Part shown: positions 1 to 10,858 of the stretch, piece by piece
Layout of the letters: each line of letters starts with the position of its first letter
How positions within the stretch are numbered: the first letter of the stretch is position 1
From: Diphasiastrum complanatum
Taxonomy: Eukaryota; Streptophyta; Lycopodiopsida; Lycopodiales; Lycopodiaceae
Direction of reading: 5' to 3'
DNA length: 64,000 bases
Assembly: GCA_029204225.1 (NCBI GenBank)
Contig: CM055111.1
Location: forward strand, 19,843,003 to 19,907,002
Notes under the pieces: generated by a model
What the model was told of the DNA's origin: nothing
What the model saw: the letters and a program-made list of their open reading frames with translations, nothing else
The model's database searches: none
Position numbers and translations under genes: made by a program

Positions 1-1662
1 ACCATCTTCAACCAATTGTGAGATTTTAGACCATGGAGTTTTCCTTCAGTTGTGAATGATGTTCGTAGTGAACGAGCAAAACCCGTTGGTGTTCTCATCT
101 CTCAAATGACTGACCATACGTACTTATACTCTTCTTTCGTAAGAATCCAAGGGGCTCTTGGAATACTATAGGTATCTCCATCAGAACATAATTTTGGCCG
201 ATACTCTTTTTTTGTTTTTGATTCTTGTAGATCATGCCTGACAGAAATATTGTCTTTGTCGCCCACCAAGTGTTTCCATATTGATTCACCCACATTTTTT
301 AATATGTGCATAGGATCAAGCAAGTAATTGATCAAAAGGTTATTCCAATATGGTATACAATGAAAGATGGATAGTCTTTTCATACCATTGATTGGCTTAG
401 TCTCGGATTCAATCCAAAGTTTGTGCCAATCGGCCACGGACATTCTCTTTGGAGGCATTCTTGTTTCTGATCTTCCTCCAAAGCCTCTTCTATGAGCATT
501 TCTAAATGGATGATTTTCATCATGCAAGTACTTGCGATGATTTTCATACACAACTTTGTTTAAATGACGTGAGTGGCGAGCATCAATATTTGGTCCACAA
601 ATGAGACATGCGTGATATCCAAAAGTTGTAAAACCTAAAAGAATCAAATCCAATTCGTGTTACAAATAGAATTCTTTTAAAGCATAAATATTGCATGCAT
701 AAAAAATAAATATAGTCACCTGAACAATCGCCCAATCCTGGAAAGTCATGCATAGTCCACATTAACATCGCACGCAACAAAAATGTTTTGTCTTGAAGTG
801 GACGTGAGATGTCATATGCTTGGACTCCCTTCCATAGTAGTTCTAGTTCCTCAATCGATGGTGCAAAGTAGATATCCATATTTTTTACTTTATGTTTTCC
901 AGGAATTAGAAGTGCTAGTATGAGATGTCCTTTTTTGATGATTAGCCAAGGTGGAATGTTATAGTTGACCAACACCACTGGCCAAGTAGACCACGTGCTT
1001 GACATTTTTCCAAAGGGGTTAACCCCGTCTGTTGCAAGTCCAAATATTATATTTCTTGTTTCACTTGCGAAACATGGATATTCTTTGTCAATGTGTTTCC
1101 ATGCAGGAGAGTCTGAGGGTACTCTCATGATCTCATCCGAAGAACGATGACTAGCATGCCAATTCACAAGTTCTGCAAGAGACTTGCAACGAAACATAGA
1201 AAGAAGAGGAGGTTCTACAGAAGGTATGTGAGGTGATGTGGGATGGATAGAATCGATGTGAGGTGTCGTGGGATGGATAGAATCGATGTGAGGTGTCATG
1301 AGATAGATAGAATCGATGTGTGGTGACATCGTGGAATGAATATAATCCATAGTAGAATTTGCGTGAGGTGTTGTGGGATGGATAGAATCCATGTGAGGTG
1401 TCGTGGAATGAATAGAATCTATGTGTGGTAATATCGTGGGATGAATAGATTCCATGGAAAGATCTATGTGAGGTGTGGTGGAGTGAGTGATGTGCAAAAT
1501 GGAAAGATTCATAACTTTCACATCATGAGGTGTGTAGTGACTAGTGACATCATTCTGATCATCAAAAAGATCTTCGTCTAATGCCAAAGATGATCCAAAA
1601 TCGATATTTCTTATCTTGTTGATAAGATTGTCAATCGACGTGTTATAAGACATTGACATCAA
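1..1662 (-). pseudogene. CACTA (En/Spm) TNP2-type transposase, left-arm copy, 3' end cut by window edge
   Basis: This is the core of a TNP2-family (Transposase_21) DNA transposase, expected to cut and rejoin CACTA element ends in the nucleus. The first exon (1662 to 721) opens with MMSMSYNTS, carries a repeated TPHIDSIHPT tract, and then the family signatures LVNWHASHRSSDE, SDSPAWKHIDKEYP, LATDGVNPFGKM, YNIPPWL and HDFPGLGDCSG. A GT..AG intron lies at 720-643. The next exon has ACLICGPN, a Y..H..YLHDENHPFRN stretch and LLDPMHILKNVGES. Reading stops at a TGA near 105, then resumes in the same frame (RTPTGFARSLRTS) off the window edge. This copy keeps the exon-1 frame that the two other copies in the window have lost, so it is the least decayed of the three. 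The start is the first ATG of the open frame; earlier exons may exist upstream. Confidence 0.85.
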
Positions 1663-2340
1663 TGTATTATTCTACAAGAGTGAAACATTACACAAGCATT
1701 TGTTTTATTTTTTTTAAAAAAATTATAAATATGTGTATGGTAAGAACATGACTAATGTACCTCCAAATCCACATCGGGCTCCTCAATGTGCTTTCCAAAC
1801 TTCCACAGATGTTGCGCCACTATTTGTCTTTCTCAAATTTTCAATCCTTTGCATTGTTTGCACTCGCAATATATCTTTTCATTATATCTATTTTGAAATT
1901 ATTTTCATTTTACAATTACAGAAATGATTAGCTTAATGTTACAAGCTAATTTATATGTGTATAAATACAGTCCTAAGTTTTAAACAAATAATTATATAGT
2001 ACCTGCGATCTAGGTCGAGGCTAGGCACCATAACTTGATGGAGATGATGTTCCACTAAGTCTTTGCTCAAGCATTTGTGCTTTTTTTTATGATTTCATTT
2101 TGTAATAATATTGCATCTTCTTTAACTTTTTGCTATCTTGTGAAGGCGTCATGCTTTAAACAATCGTAGAAAAAAAACAAAAAAGTTATATTCAACACAC
2201 AATGCTGCAAATCCAAATGTTAAGTACATAATATCTACTGTACATTTAATAAATATATCTGTTTCAAGACATTTTCTCAGTAGAAGACATTTTCGCTAAT
2301 GAACGATTAAATTTTATCTGCAATTTTTTGACAAGCATGC
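1663..2340 (-). other. 5' part of left-arm TNP2 gene: possible upstream exons and AT-rich introns
   Basis: Between the TNP2 exon and the retroelement remnant the DNA is AT-rich. Read on the minus strand, it holds two exon-like pieces. One lies near 1790-1925 and ends at a GT donor (GGAG|GTAC). The other lies near 2010-2160 and encodes lysine-rich then serine-rich sequence (QMLEQRLSGTSSPSS), ending at CAG|GTAC. The same pieces occur in the mirror copy (12060-12455). Exon status is inferred from splice-like borders only. Confidence 0.35.
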
Positions 2341-2804
2341 TAATGATATTGACAAAATACACTTGTTAAAATATACAGTTAAAATTGATATGTACACACA
2401 AATTTAACAAGATCCATGAATATTTTTATCACTAAAACATTTAGATACCTTACCAATGTCAAGTTGCTTGAACAAATATGACATTGTCTTACTCATGAAG
2501 AAAAGAAGCAGATTCAAGCAAACTATGAAATAGAATTGTGATTTCTCTTAACTATTTAGAAAACTAAGTAGTAATTAATACATATTTGTCATTTTTATAA
2601 AATCATCAAAATCTTCAAAATCCCAAGTTTGGAAAAATCAAGTGCTTGAATTTGATACTTACATGTGAAACAACTCTATTTTGGTCCCTATCGCTTGACA
2701 TAGCCCATTGAATAATCATAATTAACTAGCATCAAAGTTCAAATTTGATGCCTAACATGTGGTTTTGATGTTGATCACTCGACATGGCTGATGAAGGGAT
2801 TAGA

Positions 2805-3367
2805 TTCAACTAGTTTCAAATCTACTGTAAATGAGATCTAATGACTTAGAAGATCTAGTAGAAGAGTTAGCAAATGGTTGCTTTCAAGCCTTTGAGAATA
2901 GCCTCCTTTGCTTAAATATGTTTACAATGCAAGTATCATAATAGAGCAAACACCTTCCTTAAAATGAACATCTAAACCACTATCCATTAGTTGCCCAACA
3001 CCAAGCAAGCTCCTAGTAAGATTAGAAACATAGAGTACATTTTCTATATCCAATCTTTTAGAGGATCCAAGACTTAAAGAGATCCAAGACTAGCCTCACT
3101 CTCAATCCACCATGTGTCATTGGAGTAGCTCTTGCTTGTTGGTGTAGATGCCATCAAGGATGAATCAACTTCATCCTCATAATCCTCAATGGTAAGTTGT
3201 CTTGCTTACTCTCATCTTGTGCATTCTTATGTTTGTCACTGGGATGCAAAGTGCCTTCCACAAAAGAAGCACTTTTGTTTGGCTTTGTCTTTCTTCTTTC
3301 CTTTAGAGCTTAATTCTTGATCATCATCACTTTTGCCATGCTTTGGATTTTCTTCTTGGACTTCCAT
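2805..3367 (-). pseudogene. Decayed copia gag/protease/pre-integrase remnant (left arm)
   Basis: On the minus strand a lysine-rich stretch leads to a CCHC-like knuckle (CFFCGRHFASQ), then DTWWIESEASLGS, which resembles the copia protease start (WxxDSGAS). In a shifted frame follows a GAG_pre-integrase-like segment (SNLTRSLLGVGQLMDSG). Stops and frameshifts exclude function. Copies lie at 10859-11420 and 36663-37222. It sits inside the CACTA element, so it is either an old insertion or captured retroelement DNA. Confidence 0.6.
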
Positions 3368-3369
3368 TA

Positions 3370-4195
3370 TGCAATACATTTAGATTGATTGTTTTTTATC
3401 ACTTATCAATGGAATTGATCCCTACCATGCGATATAGCTCAAATTTATTGTCTATCACTTGAGATAAGACATTGAGTGATCAAGTTAGAGTAATTTCGAG
3501 TTTACGACATTCATGTAACTTTGAATGTTGTGCTTACATGTGAGACAACTCAATTCTAGTCCTAATTACTCATCATTGTTTTTTGAGTGATCATAATTGA
3601 CCAACATCACATCGAATAGCTCAATTTTGGTGTCTATCAATGTAAATAGCCCCATTTTGGTGTCTCTATCACTCAAGAAAGTCAAAATTTTCTACCTAAC
3701 ATATGATTTTGTTGCTTATCACTTGACATGGCTCTATCAAGTGACTAGACTCAACAAGTAATATATTAAGACAACTCAAGTTCAACCCCTTGTCAAACCC
3801 CTATTACACGTGATGACTTAAATTTTATGTCTATGCGTGGTTTTGTTGCTTATCACTCGACATAGCTCATCAAGTGATCAGACTCAACCAATCCCAAGTC
3901 TAATTTACTAAGATAGCTCATATCACATGAGATAACTAAAATTTTATGTGTATATTTTGGAATAGCTCACTTTTGGTGCATATCACTAAAGGTTTCTCAT
4001 AAAGTGACCAAATTTGAGGAATTGTGTGCTCATGAAATAGATTAAAGTCAATTCCCATCACTTTAGATAGTTCAAATCTAATGTCCAATACAAGATCTTG
4101 GTCCTTATCACTTGACATAGAAGATTGAGTGACTGAACTTGGTCAATCTATGATTTGGAACAATCAATTTTGGCCCTGATAGATTGAATCTAGTC
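3370..4195. repeat. Degenerate array of hairpin-forming repeats (left arm)
   Basis: A loosely repeated unit recurs, with the core TATCACTTGACATGGCTC and then ATCAAGTGACTAGACTC. CACTTGA and TCAAGTG form a short inverted repeat. Clear units sit near 3716, 3849, 3983 and 4104, with weaker ones near 2690, 2775 and 3450. No ORF is credible. Mirror and duplicate copies lie at 10025-10850 and 35880-36660. Confidence 0.6.
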
Positions 4196-4307
4196 CTTGG
4201 GCAGGATGATTAGTTTGTTGCTTGGAAGGACAAGAGAGCAATAGTTTTATTTTAAGAAGAGATTATGGCAGCAGAGATCTAATATAGGAGCATGAGCACT
4301 TCAACAG

Positions 4308-4790
4308 ATGGACATTGCAAATGCTCAATTTTTTCTTGTCCCCTATCACCATCTCAAGAAAAATCCATTTTACGCTCTCAATGATCTTCTGAAATCAAAT
4401 TCAACTGTGATACAATCAATTAGTCATGGCGATCCTGTTAGCATTGCTGGTAGCACCTCTGCACAAGACCACAACCAAGTATTTCACAAACAAAGATGTT
4501 TGATCCATTCCTCGATGCTAGCAGTCATCTAACAACGTCCGCCGAGTTATTTCCTTTCCATCCACTCAACACAAAATCCAAAAATACCCCACCACATTCC
4601 CTTGCACTCTTGTCAATTGCTCTCATCTCCCTCCATCAACAATCCCTTAACGAAAAAAACCCACCTCCAATCCCTCCTCGGATTCCACCCACAAAGATTT
4701 CAGATCTCTTAATCTTCCTTCAACTGGCTTTAACCGCACAGCACACAACCATGTTCCTCGAAATCTGTTAGCTCATTGGTACAATACCTC
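4308..4790 (+). other. Two small overlapping ORFs, unrecognised (left arm)
   Basis: An ORF at 4308-4532 (74 codons, starting MDIANAQFFLVPYHH) overlaps one at 4496-4771 (91 codons, starting MFDPFLDASSHL). I recognise neither. A TATA-like run (TATATATAGCG) lies just downstream near 4803. The 74-codon frame is open in all three copies (here, 9691-9915 and 35537-35761) with few replacements, while the second frame is broken differently in each copy. It could be a captured host-gene fragment or chance. Confidence 0.3.
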
Positions 4791-4892
4791 ATGGAAGTAG
4801 TAGTATATATAGCGTTCCTCAGTGTATTACAAAAAAGAAGAAGGAAGATTGCACCCAGCTTAACACATGTTTTTTTATTTTTAAAAAAGTTT

Positions 4893-5297
4893 CCGACCCA
4901 GTACGTTCTGACCTAAAAGGGTCGGAAAGGGTTTCTAAGGGACACATATATAAATATGTCTATCAATGTAAATAGCCCCATTTTGGTGTCTCTATCACTC
5001 GAGAAAGTCAAAAGTTGCTACCTAACATATGATTTTGTTGCTTATTACTTGACATGGCTCTATCAAGTGACTAGACTCAACAAGTAATATATCAAGACAA
5101 CTCAAGTTCAACTCCTTGTCAAACCCCTATTACACGTGATGACGTAAATTTTATGTCTATGCGTGGTTTTGTTGCTTATCACTCGACATGGCTCATCAAG
5201 TGATCAGACTCAACCAATCCCAGGTCTAGTATACTGAGATAGCTCATATCACATGAGATAAGGGTCGGAAAGGGTTTCTAAGGGACACATATATAAC
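4893..5297. repeat. Internal templated duplication flanked by a 35-bp direct repeat (left arm)
   Basis: A stretch containing GGGTCGGAAAGGGTTTCTAA occurs at about 4919-4953 and again at 5263-5297. The roughly 310 bp between them copies the repeat array at 3625-3930 in the same orientation. A perfect 10-bp inverted repeat (TTTCCGACCC / GGGTCGGAAA) lies at about 4891-4930. The same arrangement is found at 8927-9304 and 34770-35144. Confidence 0.75.
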
Positions 5298-5740
5298 AAA
5301 TTGATTAATACTTTATAAACTAAATAATGTCCACAACTTATATGCGCCATCAAACCACATATTTACATTTGTCATTTTTTTTAAATCACAAAATTCTCTT
5401 AAACACATGGTCATTTTGTACCAACCATATCAAATCATCTACTTGTCTTATATCAAATCAAAATACAATTAATACTCATTTGTCTTTTGCAAAAAGTCAT
5501 CAAAATCTTGAAAAAAAACATGGTCCTCTTATACCCAAAATATGTCATATCAATCACATGCTTTTGTCCTTAAAAATTCATGCTTTAAAATATGTCATTT
5601 CACCCACATGCTTTTGTCCTCAAAATTAGAGTCAAATCATTTTTTTAGTTCCATAATTTGTCATTTTGACAAACCACTCGACATATGACACATTCCAAGC
5701 CGTAATCACAGATTTCCATGCAAAAGAAAATTGCGTTGCA
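5298..5740. other. AT-rich stretch upstream of the TnpA-like promoter
   Basis: There is one 100-codon frame (5327-5629) of low-complexity, polar composition with no motif. Short phrases of the type CACATGCTTTTGTCCT recur (5561 and 5608). The mirror copy lies at 8500-8900. I see no supported gene. Confidence 0.4.
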
Positions 5741-5741
5741 C

Positions 5742-5782
5742 TGCCACGAGTGGCAAAAAAATGCGTGGCAGAGCCACGCGGC
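5742..5782. promoter_or_regulatory. GTGGC/GCCAC palindromic motif cluster (left arm)
   Basis: TGCCACGAGTGGCA (5742-5755) is followed by ATGCGTGGCAGAGCCACGCG (5761-5780). Each forms a palindrome of CCACG/CGTGG half sites. They lie 25-70 bp upstream of a TATA box. Equivalent sequence lies at 8441-8479, and a matching palindrome sits near the opposite element end (16887-16910, 41397-41420). CACTA TnpA proteins are known to bind short repeated subterminal motifs, so a role as binding sites is inferred. Confidence 0.5.
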
Positions 5783-5805
5783 ACTTGAAATCTGGAAAAT
5801 GAATA

Positions 5806-5998
5806 TAAAGGCCCTCATTCAATATTTCTCCATGCTTTCTTGTGGATTTGACGCTCTCAAGCTCTCACACTCAAACTCTCACTCTCAAGCTCTCACTCTC
5901 AGGCTTTCAATCTCTCATTTCTCTCTCTCTTTCAATCTCTCACTCTCAATTGTTTATTTCTTTTCACTCCTCTCCACTTTTTTCTCAATCTCTCCACT

Positions 5999-6096
<98 letters not shown>

Positions 6097-6307
6097 CTTT
6101 CACTCTCCAATTTCCAATCTCTCTTTCTCTTTCACACACTCTTTCACACCTCCTTTTCATTTTTCACACATTTAAAAGTTTGTTTTTCTTTTTCACTCTC
6201 TCACACATCTCTCTCTCTTTCACACACACACACACACACATTCATTTTTCACATTTGATATCTTTCCAAGTTCTTTTCACAACTTCATATCTTTCTCTCA
6301 ATAGTCA
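5806..6307 (+). promoter_or_regulatory. Promoter and CT-rich 5' leader of the truncated TnpA-like gene
   Basis: AATATAAAGG (5808-5817) is a TATA-type box. About 40 bp downstream begins a pyrimidine-rich leader (repeated CTCTCACTCTCAA) that runs to the start codon at 6308. The long translations through this leader, on both strands, are low-complexity artefacts of the microsatellites. A pyrimidine-rich leader directly after a TATA box is common in plant promoters. The mirror promoter is at 7904-8420. Confidence 0.55.
6003..6095. repeat. Compound microsatellite (CT)n(CA)n
   Basis: An uninterrupted CT run (6003-6058) passes directly into a CA run (6059-6095). It lies in the leader of the TnpA-like gene. 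The mirror copy (8109-8219) is longer in the CT/AG part, showing length change since duplication. Confidence 0.95.
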
Positions 6308-6540
6308 TGTCTACTAGTGGTAGCGGAGCATCAAGGAGGAGGCCAAGATCCTCTTCCGGTGGAAGAGGACAAGCCTCGGGATCGGATTCCGATTGAATGC
6401 AAGATTTTTATACTATGCTATCTCCTGAGAGAAGGCAAAGGATAAAAGCCCTTTGTCTTTCCAAAGGAGAATCCAATCAACAAGATCGTGGATTCGTTTC
6501 GACAGACATGCCATCGGAAGAATCCACGAATATTGGAGCA
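6308..6540 (+). pseudogene. TnpA-like (Transposase_24-like) gene, truncated left-arm copy
   Basis: It starts MSTSGSGASRRRPRSSSGG, then meets a TGA at codon 30, then continues in frame with QDFYTMLSPERRQ. It breaks off after ESTNIG, where the sequence turns into TTTAGGG repeats. Only about 75 of the roughly 308 codons remain. The complete counterpart is at 6763-7903 on the other strand. Function is lost by truncation. Confidence 0.75.
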
Positions 6541-6541
6541 A

Positions 6542-6577
6542 GGGGTTTAGGGTTTAGGATTTAGGGTTTAGGGTTTA
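6542..6577 (+). repeat. Interstitial plant-type telomeric repeat at the palindrome junction
   Basis: Five contiguous TTTAGGG-type units, one a TTTAGGA variant, stand exactly where homology between the palindrome arms ends. The G-rich strand runs 5' to 3' away from the left arm, the orientation a telomere added to that broken end would have. Confidence 0.9.
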
Positions 6578-6762
6578 CAATAAACAATCATTCTATACAT
6601 AATGAGATAGAGATGATCAAATACAAAAGTTTATATTCATAATTCAAAAAAATGTACATATTCGCATCTAATTCATGAAAAGAGCATTGATACTAATATT
6701 CTTCTTTTTAGCTTTTGCAAATACTAAAAATACATCAAATCTAAGAAGTAATAGTAGGCTTC
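6578..6762 (-). other. 3' flank of the right-arm TnpA-like gene
   Basis: AT-rich DNA with no separate gene. Positions 6589-6762 match 34179-34347 inverted, as the 3' untranslated region and flank of the TnpA-like gene. On the minus strand the stop codon is followed by AT-rich DNA, with no clear polyadenylation signal. Confidence 0.5.
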
Positions 6763-7903
6763 TTAGTCTTCGCTATCTTCTCCCTCATTGTTGTCCGAAG
6801 CCGAGTCTTGTCCTTCATCTTCGCCTTCGTCCCCTTCATCTTCATTCCCTTCTTCTCCTTGGTTTCCTCCCGTACTTTCTTCCACAAGGGAAGCGGATGC
6901 CCTCTATATACATATTCACAAAACAAATTAATAATTATTAGCCAAACACGTCATAAAATTGAAATGAAATAAAAATTGTGTATAAAAAATAAGAGAAATA
7001 CAAATTATGTAACAAAAACTTACCCTTGGATGTACGCCTTGTGCCGCAAGATGATCAACCAAGGCACTATAGCCATGGCGATATCCAATATTGTACTCGG
7101 CATTTGTATACTTACGCCCATAATCTTCAACCTACATCAACACCAATCGATGATTAGAAAAAAACAAAAAAAAATATTGATAAACAATAAACATATGAAA
7201 TCCAATTAGCTAAAAGAGAATTGCTTACAAATTGGGCATGCATATTGGCCCTGCCTCCCGATCCAAGGTGAGATTGGCCTAAAAGATTAAGCCTTGATTT
7301 TGTTGCCTCTCTTTGTTGCTTAAAGCGCTCAGGATTAGGATGCTTGGATTCATAAACAACTTTTTTCCAATTTTTTTTAGATGCCCATCCCGGCCTCTTC
7401 TTGCTTTTACTACAAAATTGTCTTAATGATTGGCGCTTATGACGAATATGCGTACACATACTCGTCTTTGCCCATTTGTCATTAAATCAATTTGATTGTG
7501 GAAACTCACGGTACAATATATCAAGTATCTTGTCTTAGTCCCCTTGGTCTTGTTGCTCCCAAGGGCTAAACAAATCGTGACCAAAGTATTTAAGAGTAAG
7601 GTCGTGCAATCTATCGATGATGACCTTACCCCTAATGTCCATGATGATGGAATCATCCTCATCAAGGTCATATAAAATATTCGTGGATTCTTTCGATGGC
7701 ATGTCTGTCGAAACAAATCCACGATCTTGTTGATCGGATTCTCCTTCGGAAAGACAAAGGGCTTTTATCCTTTGCCTTTTCTCAGGAGATAGCATAGTAT
7801 AAAAATCTTGCACTCAATCGGAATCTAATCCCGAGGCTTGTCCTCTTCCACCGGAAGAGGATCTTGGCCTCCTCCTTGATGCTCCGCTACCACTAGTAGA
7901 CAT
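6763..7903 (-). pseudogene. TnpA-like protein of the CACTA element (Transposase_24-like), three exons, right-arm copy
   Basis: This is the likely second protein of the element, a TnpA-type DNA-binding partner of the TNP2 transposase. Exons lie at 7903-7229, 7131-7024 and 6903-6763, joined by GT..AG introns that keep one frame, for about 308 codons. The N-terminus is arginine/serine/glycine-rich (SGASRRRPRSSSGGRG). A basic tryptophan-rich middle (RPGWASKKNWKKVVYESKHP, then a GQSHLGSGGRANMHAQF stretch) resembles the Transposase_24 (Ptta/En/Spm) domain. The C-terminus is very acidic (EGNEDEGDEGEDEGQDSASD). In-frame stops: TGA at codon 30, TAG-type after QQDQGD, and TGA after FPQSN. The 33038-34178 copy lacks the middle stop. 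The start is the ATG after the CT-rich leader. Family assignment is by eye. Confidence 0.6.
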
Positions 7904-8425
<522 letters not shown>

Positions 8426-8440
8426 TCCAGATTTCAAGTG

Positions 8441-8479
8441 TCGCGTGGCTCTGCCACGCATTTTTTTGCCACGCGTGGC
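8441..8479. promoter_or_regulatory. GCCACGCGTGGC palindromic motif cluster (right arm)
   Basis: TCGCGTGGCTCTGCCACGCA (8441-8460) and the perfect palindrome GCCACGCGTGGC (8468-8479) lie just upstream of the TATA box of the minus-strand TnpA-like gene. The perfect palindrome recurs at 16888-16899, near the other end of this element. Confidence 0.55.
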
Positions 8480-8499
8480 AGTGCAACGCAATTTTTTTT

Positions 8500-8926
8500 T
8501 GCATGGAAATCTGTGATTACGGCTTGGAATGTGTCATATGTCGAGTGGTTTGTCAAAATGACAAATTATGGAACTAAAAAAATGATTTGACTCTAATTTT
8601 GAGGACAAAAGCATGTGGGTGAAATGACATATTTTTAAGCATGAATTTTTAAGGACAAAAGCATGTGATTGATATGACATATTTTGGGTATAAGAGGACC
8701 ATGTTTTTTTTCAAGATTTTGATGACTTTTTGCAAAAGACAAATGAGTATTAATTGTATTTTGATTTGATATAAGACAAGTAGATGATTTGATAAGGTTG
8801 GTACAAAATGACCATGTGTTTAAGAGAATTTTGTGATTTAAAAAAAATGACAAATGTAAATATGTGGTTTGATGGCGCATATAAGTTGTGGACATTATTT
8901 AGTTTATAAAGTATTAATCAATTTGT
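8500..8926. other. AT-rich stretch upstream of the TnpA-like gene (right arm)
   Basis: Mirror of 5298-5720. It holds one 86-codon minus-strand frame (8635-8895) without motif. The direct duplication described elsewhere begins at about 8510 (TGTGATTACGGCTTGG). No supported gene. Confidence 0.4.
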
Positions 8927-9332
8927 TATATATGTGTCCCTTAGAAACCCTTTCCGACCCTTATCTCATGTGATATGAGCTATCTCAGTATACTAGACCT
9001 GGGATTGGTTGAGTCTGATCACTTGATGAGCCATGTCGAGTGATAAGCAACAAAACCACGCATAGACATAAAATTTAAGTCATCACGTGTAATAGGGGTT
9101 TGACAAGGGGTTGAACTTGAGTTGTCTTGATATATTACTTGTCGAGTCTAGTCACTTGATAGAGCCATGTCAAGTAATAAGCAACAAAATCAAATGTTAG
9201 GTAGCAACTTTTGACTTTCTCGAGTGATAGAGACACCAAAATGGGGCTATTTACATTGATAGACATATTTATATATGTGTCCCTTAGAAACCCTTTCCGA
9301 CCCTTTTAGGTCAGAACGTACTGGGTCGGAAA
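8927..9332. repeat. Templated duplication with 35-bp flanks and a 10-bp hairpin (right arm)
   Basis: GTGTCCCTTAGAAACCCTTT occurs within both 8927-8961 and 9270-9304. The roughly 308 bp between them is a copy of about 10283-10590. TTTCCGACCC (9294-9303) pairs perfectly with GGGTCGGAAA (9323-9332). Confidence 0.75.
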
Positions 9333-9421
9333 CTTTTTTAAAAATAAAAAAACATGTGTTAAGCTGGGTGCAATCTTCCTTCTTCTTTTTTGTAATACAC
9401 TGAGGAACGCTATATATACTA

Positions 9422-9915
9422 CTACTTCCATGAGGTATTGTACCAATGAGCTAATAGATTTCGAGGAACATGGCTGTGTGCTGTGCGGTTAAAGCCAGTT
9501 GAAGGAAGATTAAGGCTAGAAGAGATCTGAAATCTTTGTGGGTGGAATCCGAGGAGGGATTGGAGGTGGATTTTTTTCGTTAAGGGATTGTTGATGGAGG
9601 GAGATGAGAGCAATTGACAAGAGTGCAAGGGAATGTGGTGGGGTATTTTCGGATTTTGTGTTGAGTGGATGGAAAGGAAATAAGACGTTGTTAGATGATT
9701 GCTAGCGTTGAGGAATGGATCAAACATCTTTGTTTGTGAAATACTTGGTTGTGGTCTTGTGCAGAGGTGCTACCAGCAATGCTAACAGGATCGCCATGAC
9801 TAATTGATTGTATCACAGATGAATTTGATTTCAGAAGATCATTGAGAGCGTAAAATGGATTTTCCTTGAGATGGTGATAGGGGACAAGAAAAAATTGAGC
9901 ATTTGCAATGTCCAT
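9422..9915 (-). other. Small unrecognised ORFs (right arm)
   Basis: The 74-codon frame (9915-9691) and a 101-codon frame (9727-9422) mirror those at 4308-4771. The longer one is shifted relative to the left arm by an 8-bp loss near 9680 (GTCCGCCGAGTTATT is intact in the other copies). A TATA-like run lies at 9410-9418. No family recognised. Confidence 0.3.
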
Positions 9916-10024
9916 CTGTTGAAGTGCTCATGCTCCTATATTAGATCTCTGCTGCCGTAGTCGCTTCTTAAAATAAAACTATTGCTCTCTTGTCCTTCCA
10001 AGCAACAAACTAATCATCCTGTCA

Positions 10025-10850
10025 AGGACTAGATTCAATCTATTAGGGGCCAAAATTGATTGTTCCAAATCATAGATTGACCAAGTTCAGTCACTCGATC
10101 TTCTATGTCAAGTGATAAGGACCAAGATCTTGTATTGGACATTAGATTTGAACTATCTAAAGTGATGGGAATTGACTTTAATCTACTTCATGAGCACACA
10201 ATTTCTCAAATTTTGTCACTTTATGAGAAACCTTTAGTGGTATGAACCAAATGTGAGCTATTCCCAAATATACACATCAAATTTTAGTTATCTCATGTGA
10301 TATGAGCTATCTTAGTAAATTAGACTTGGGATTGGTTGAGTCTGATCACTTGATGAGCTATGTCGAGTGATAAGCAACAAAACCACGCATAGACATAAAA
10401 TTTAAGTCATCACGTGTAATAGGGGTTTGACAAGGGGTTGAACTTGAGTTGTCTTAATATATTACTTGTTGAGTCTAGTCACTTGATAGAGCCATGTCAA
10501 GTGATAAGCAACAAAATCATATGTTAGGTAGAAAATTTTGACTTTCTTGAGTGATAGAGACACCAAAATGGGGCTATTTACATTGATAGACACCAAGATT
10601 GAGCTATTTGATGTGATGTTGGTCAATTATGATCACTCAAAGAACAATGATGAGTAATCAGGACCAAAATTGAGTTGTCTCACATGTAAGCACAACATTC
10701 AAAGTTACATGAATGTCGTAAACTCGAAATTACTCTAACTTGATCACTCAATGTCTTATCTCAAGTGATAGACAATAAATTTGAGCTATATCGCATGATA
10801 GGGGTCAATTCCATTGATAAGTGATAAAAAACAATCAATCTAAATGTATT
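10025..10850. repeat. Degenerate array of hairpin-forming repeats (right arm)
   Basis: Inverted counterpart of 3370-4195, with the same CACTTGA...TCAAGTG units and no credible ORF. This stretch served as the source for the duplicated insert at 8962-9269. Confidence 0.6.
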
Positions 10851-10858
10851 GCATAATG

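Noticed and set aside
965-1150. 61-codon plus-strand frame, also seen at 13063-13248 and 38510-38695 on the opposite strand
   Set aside because: It lies opposite the most conserved part of the TNP2 exon and is a shadow of it.
5718-6317. Long plus-strand frames (199 and 138 codons) of Leu/Ser/His/Thr repeats
   Set aside because: They are translations of the CT/CA microsatellite and pyrimidine-rich leader. The start codon of the recognisable gene lies downstream at 6308.
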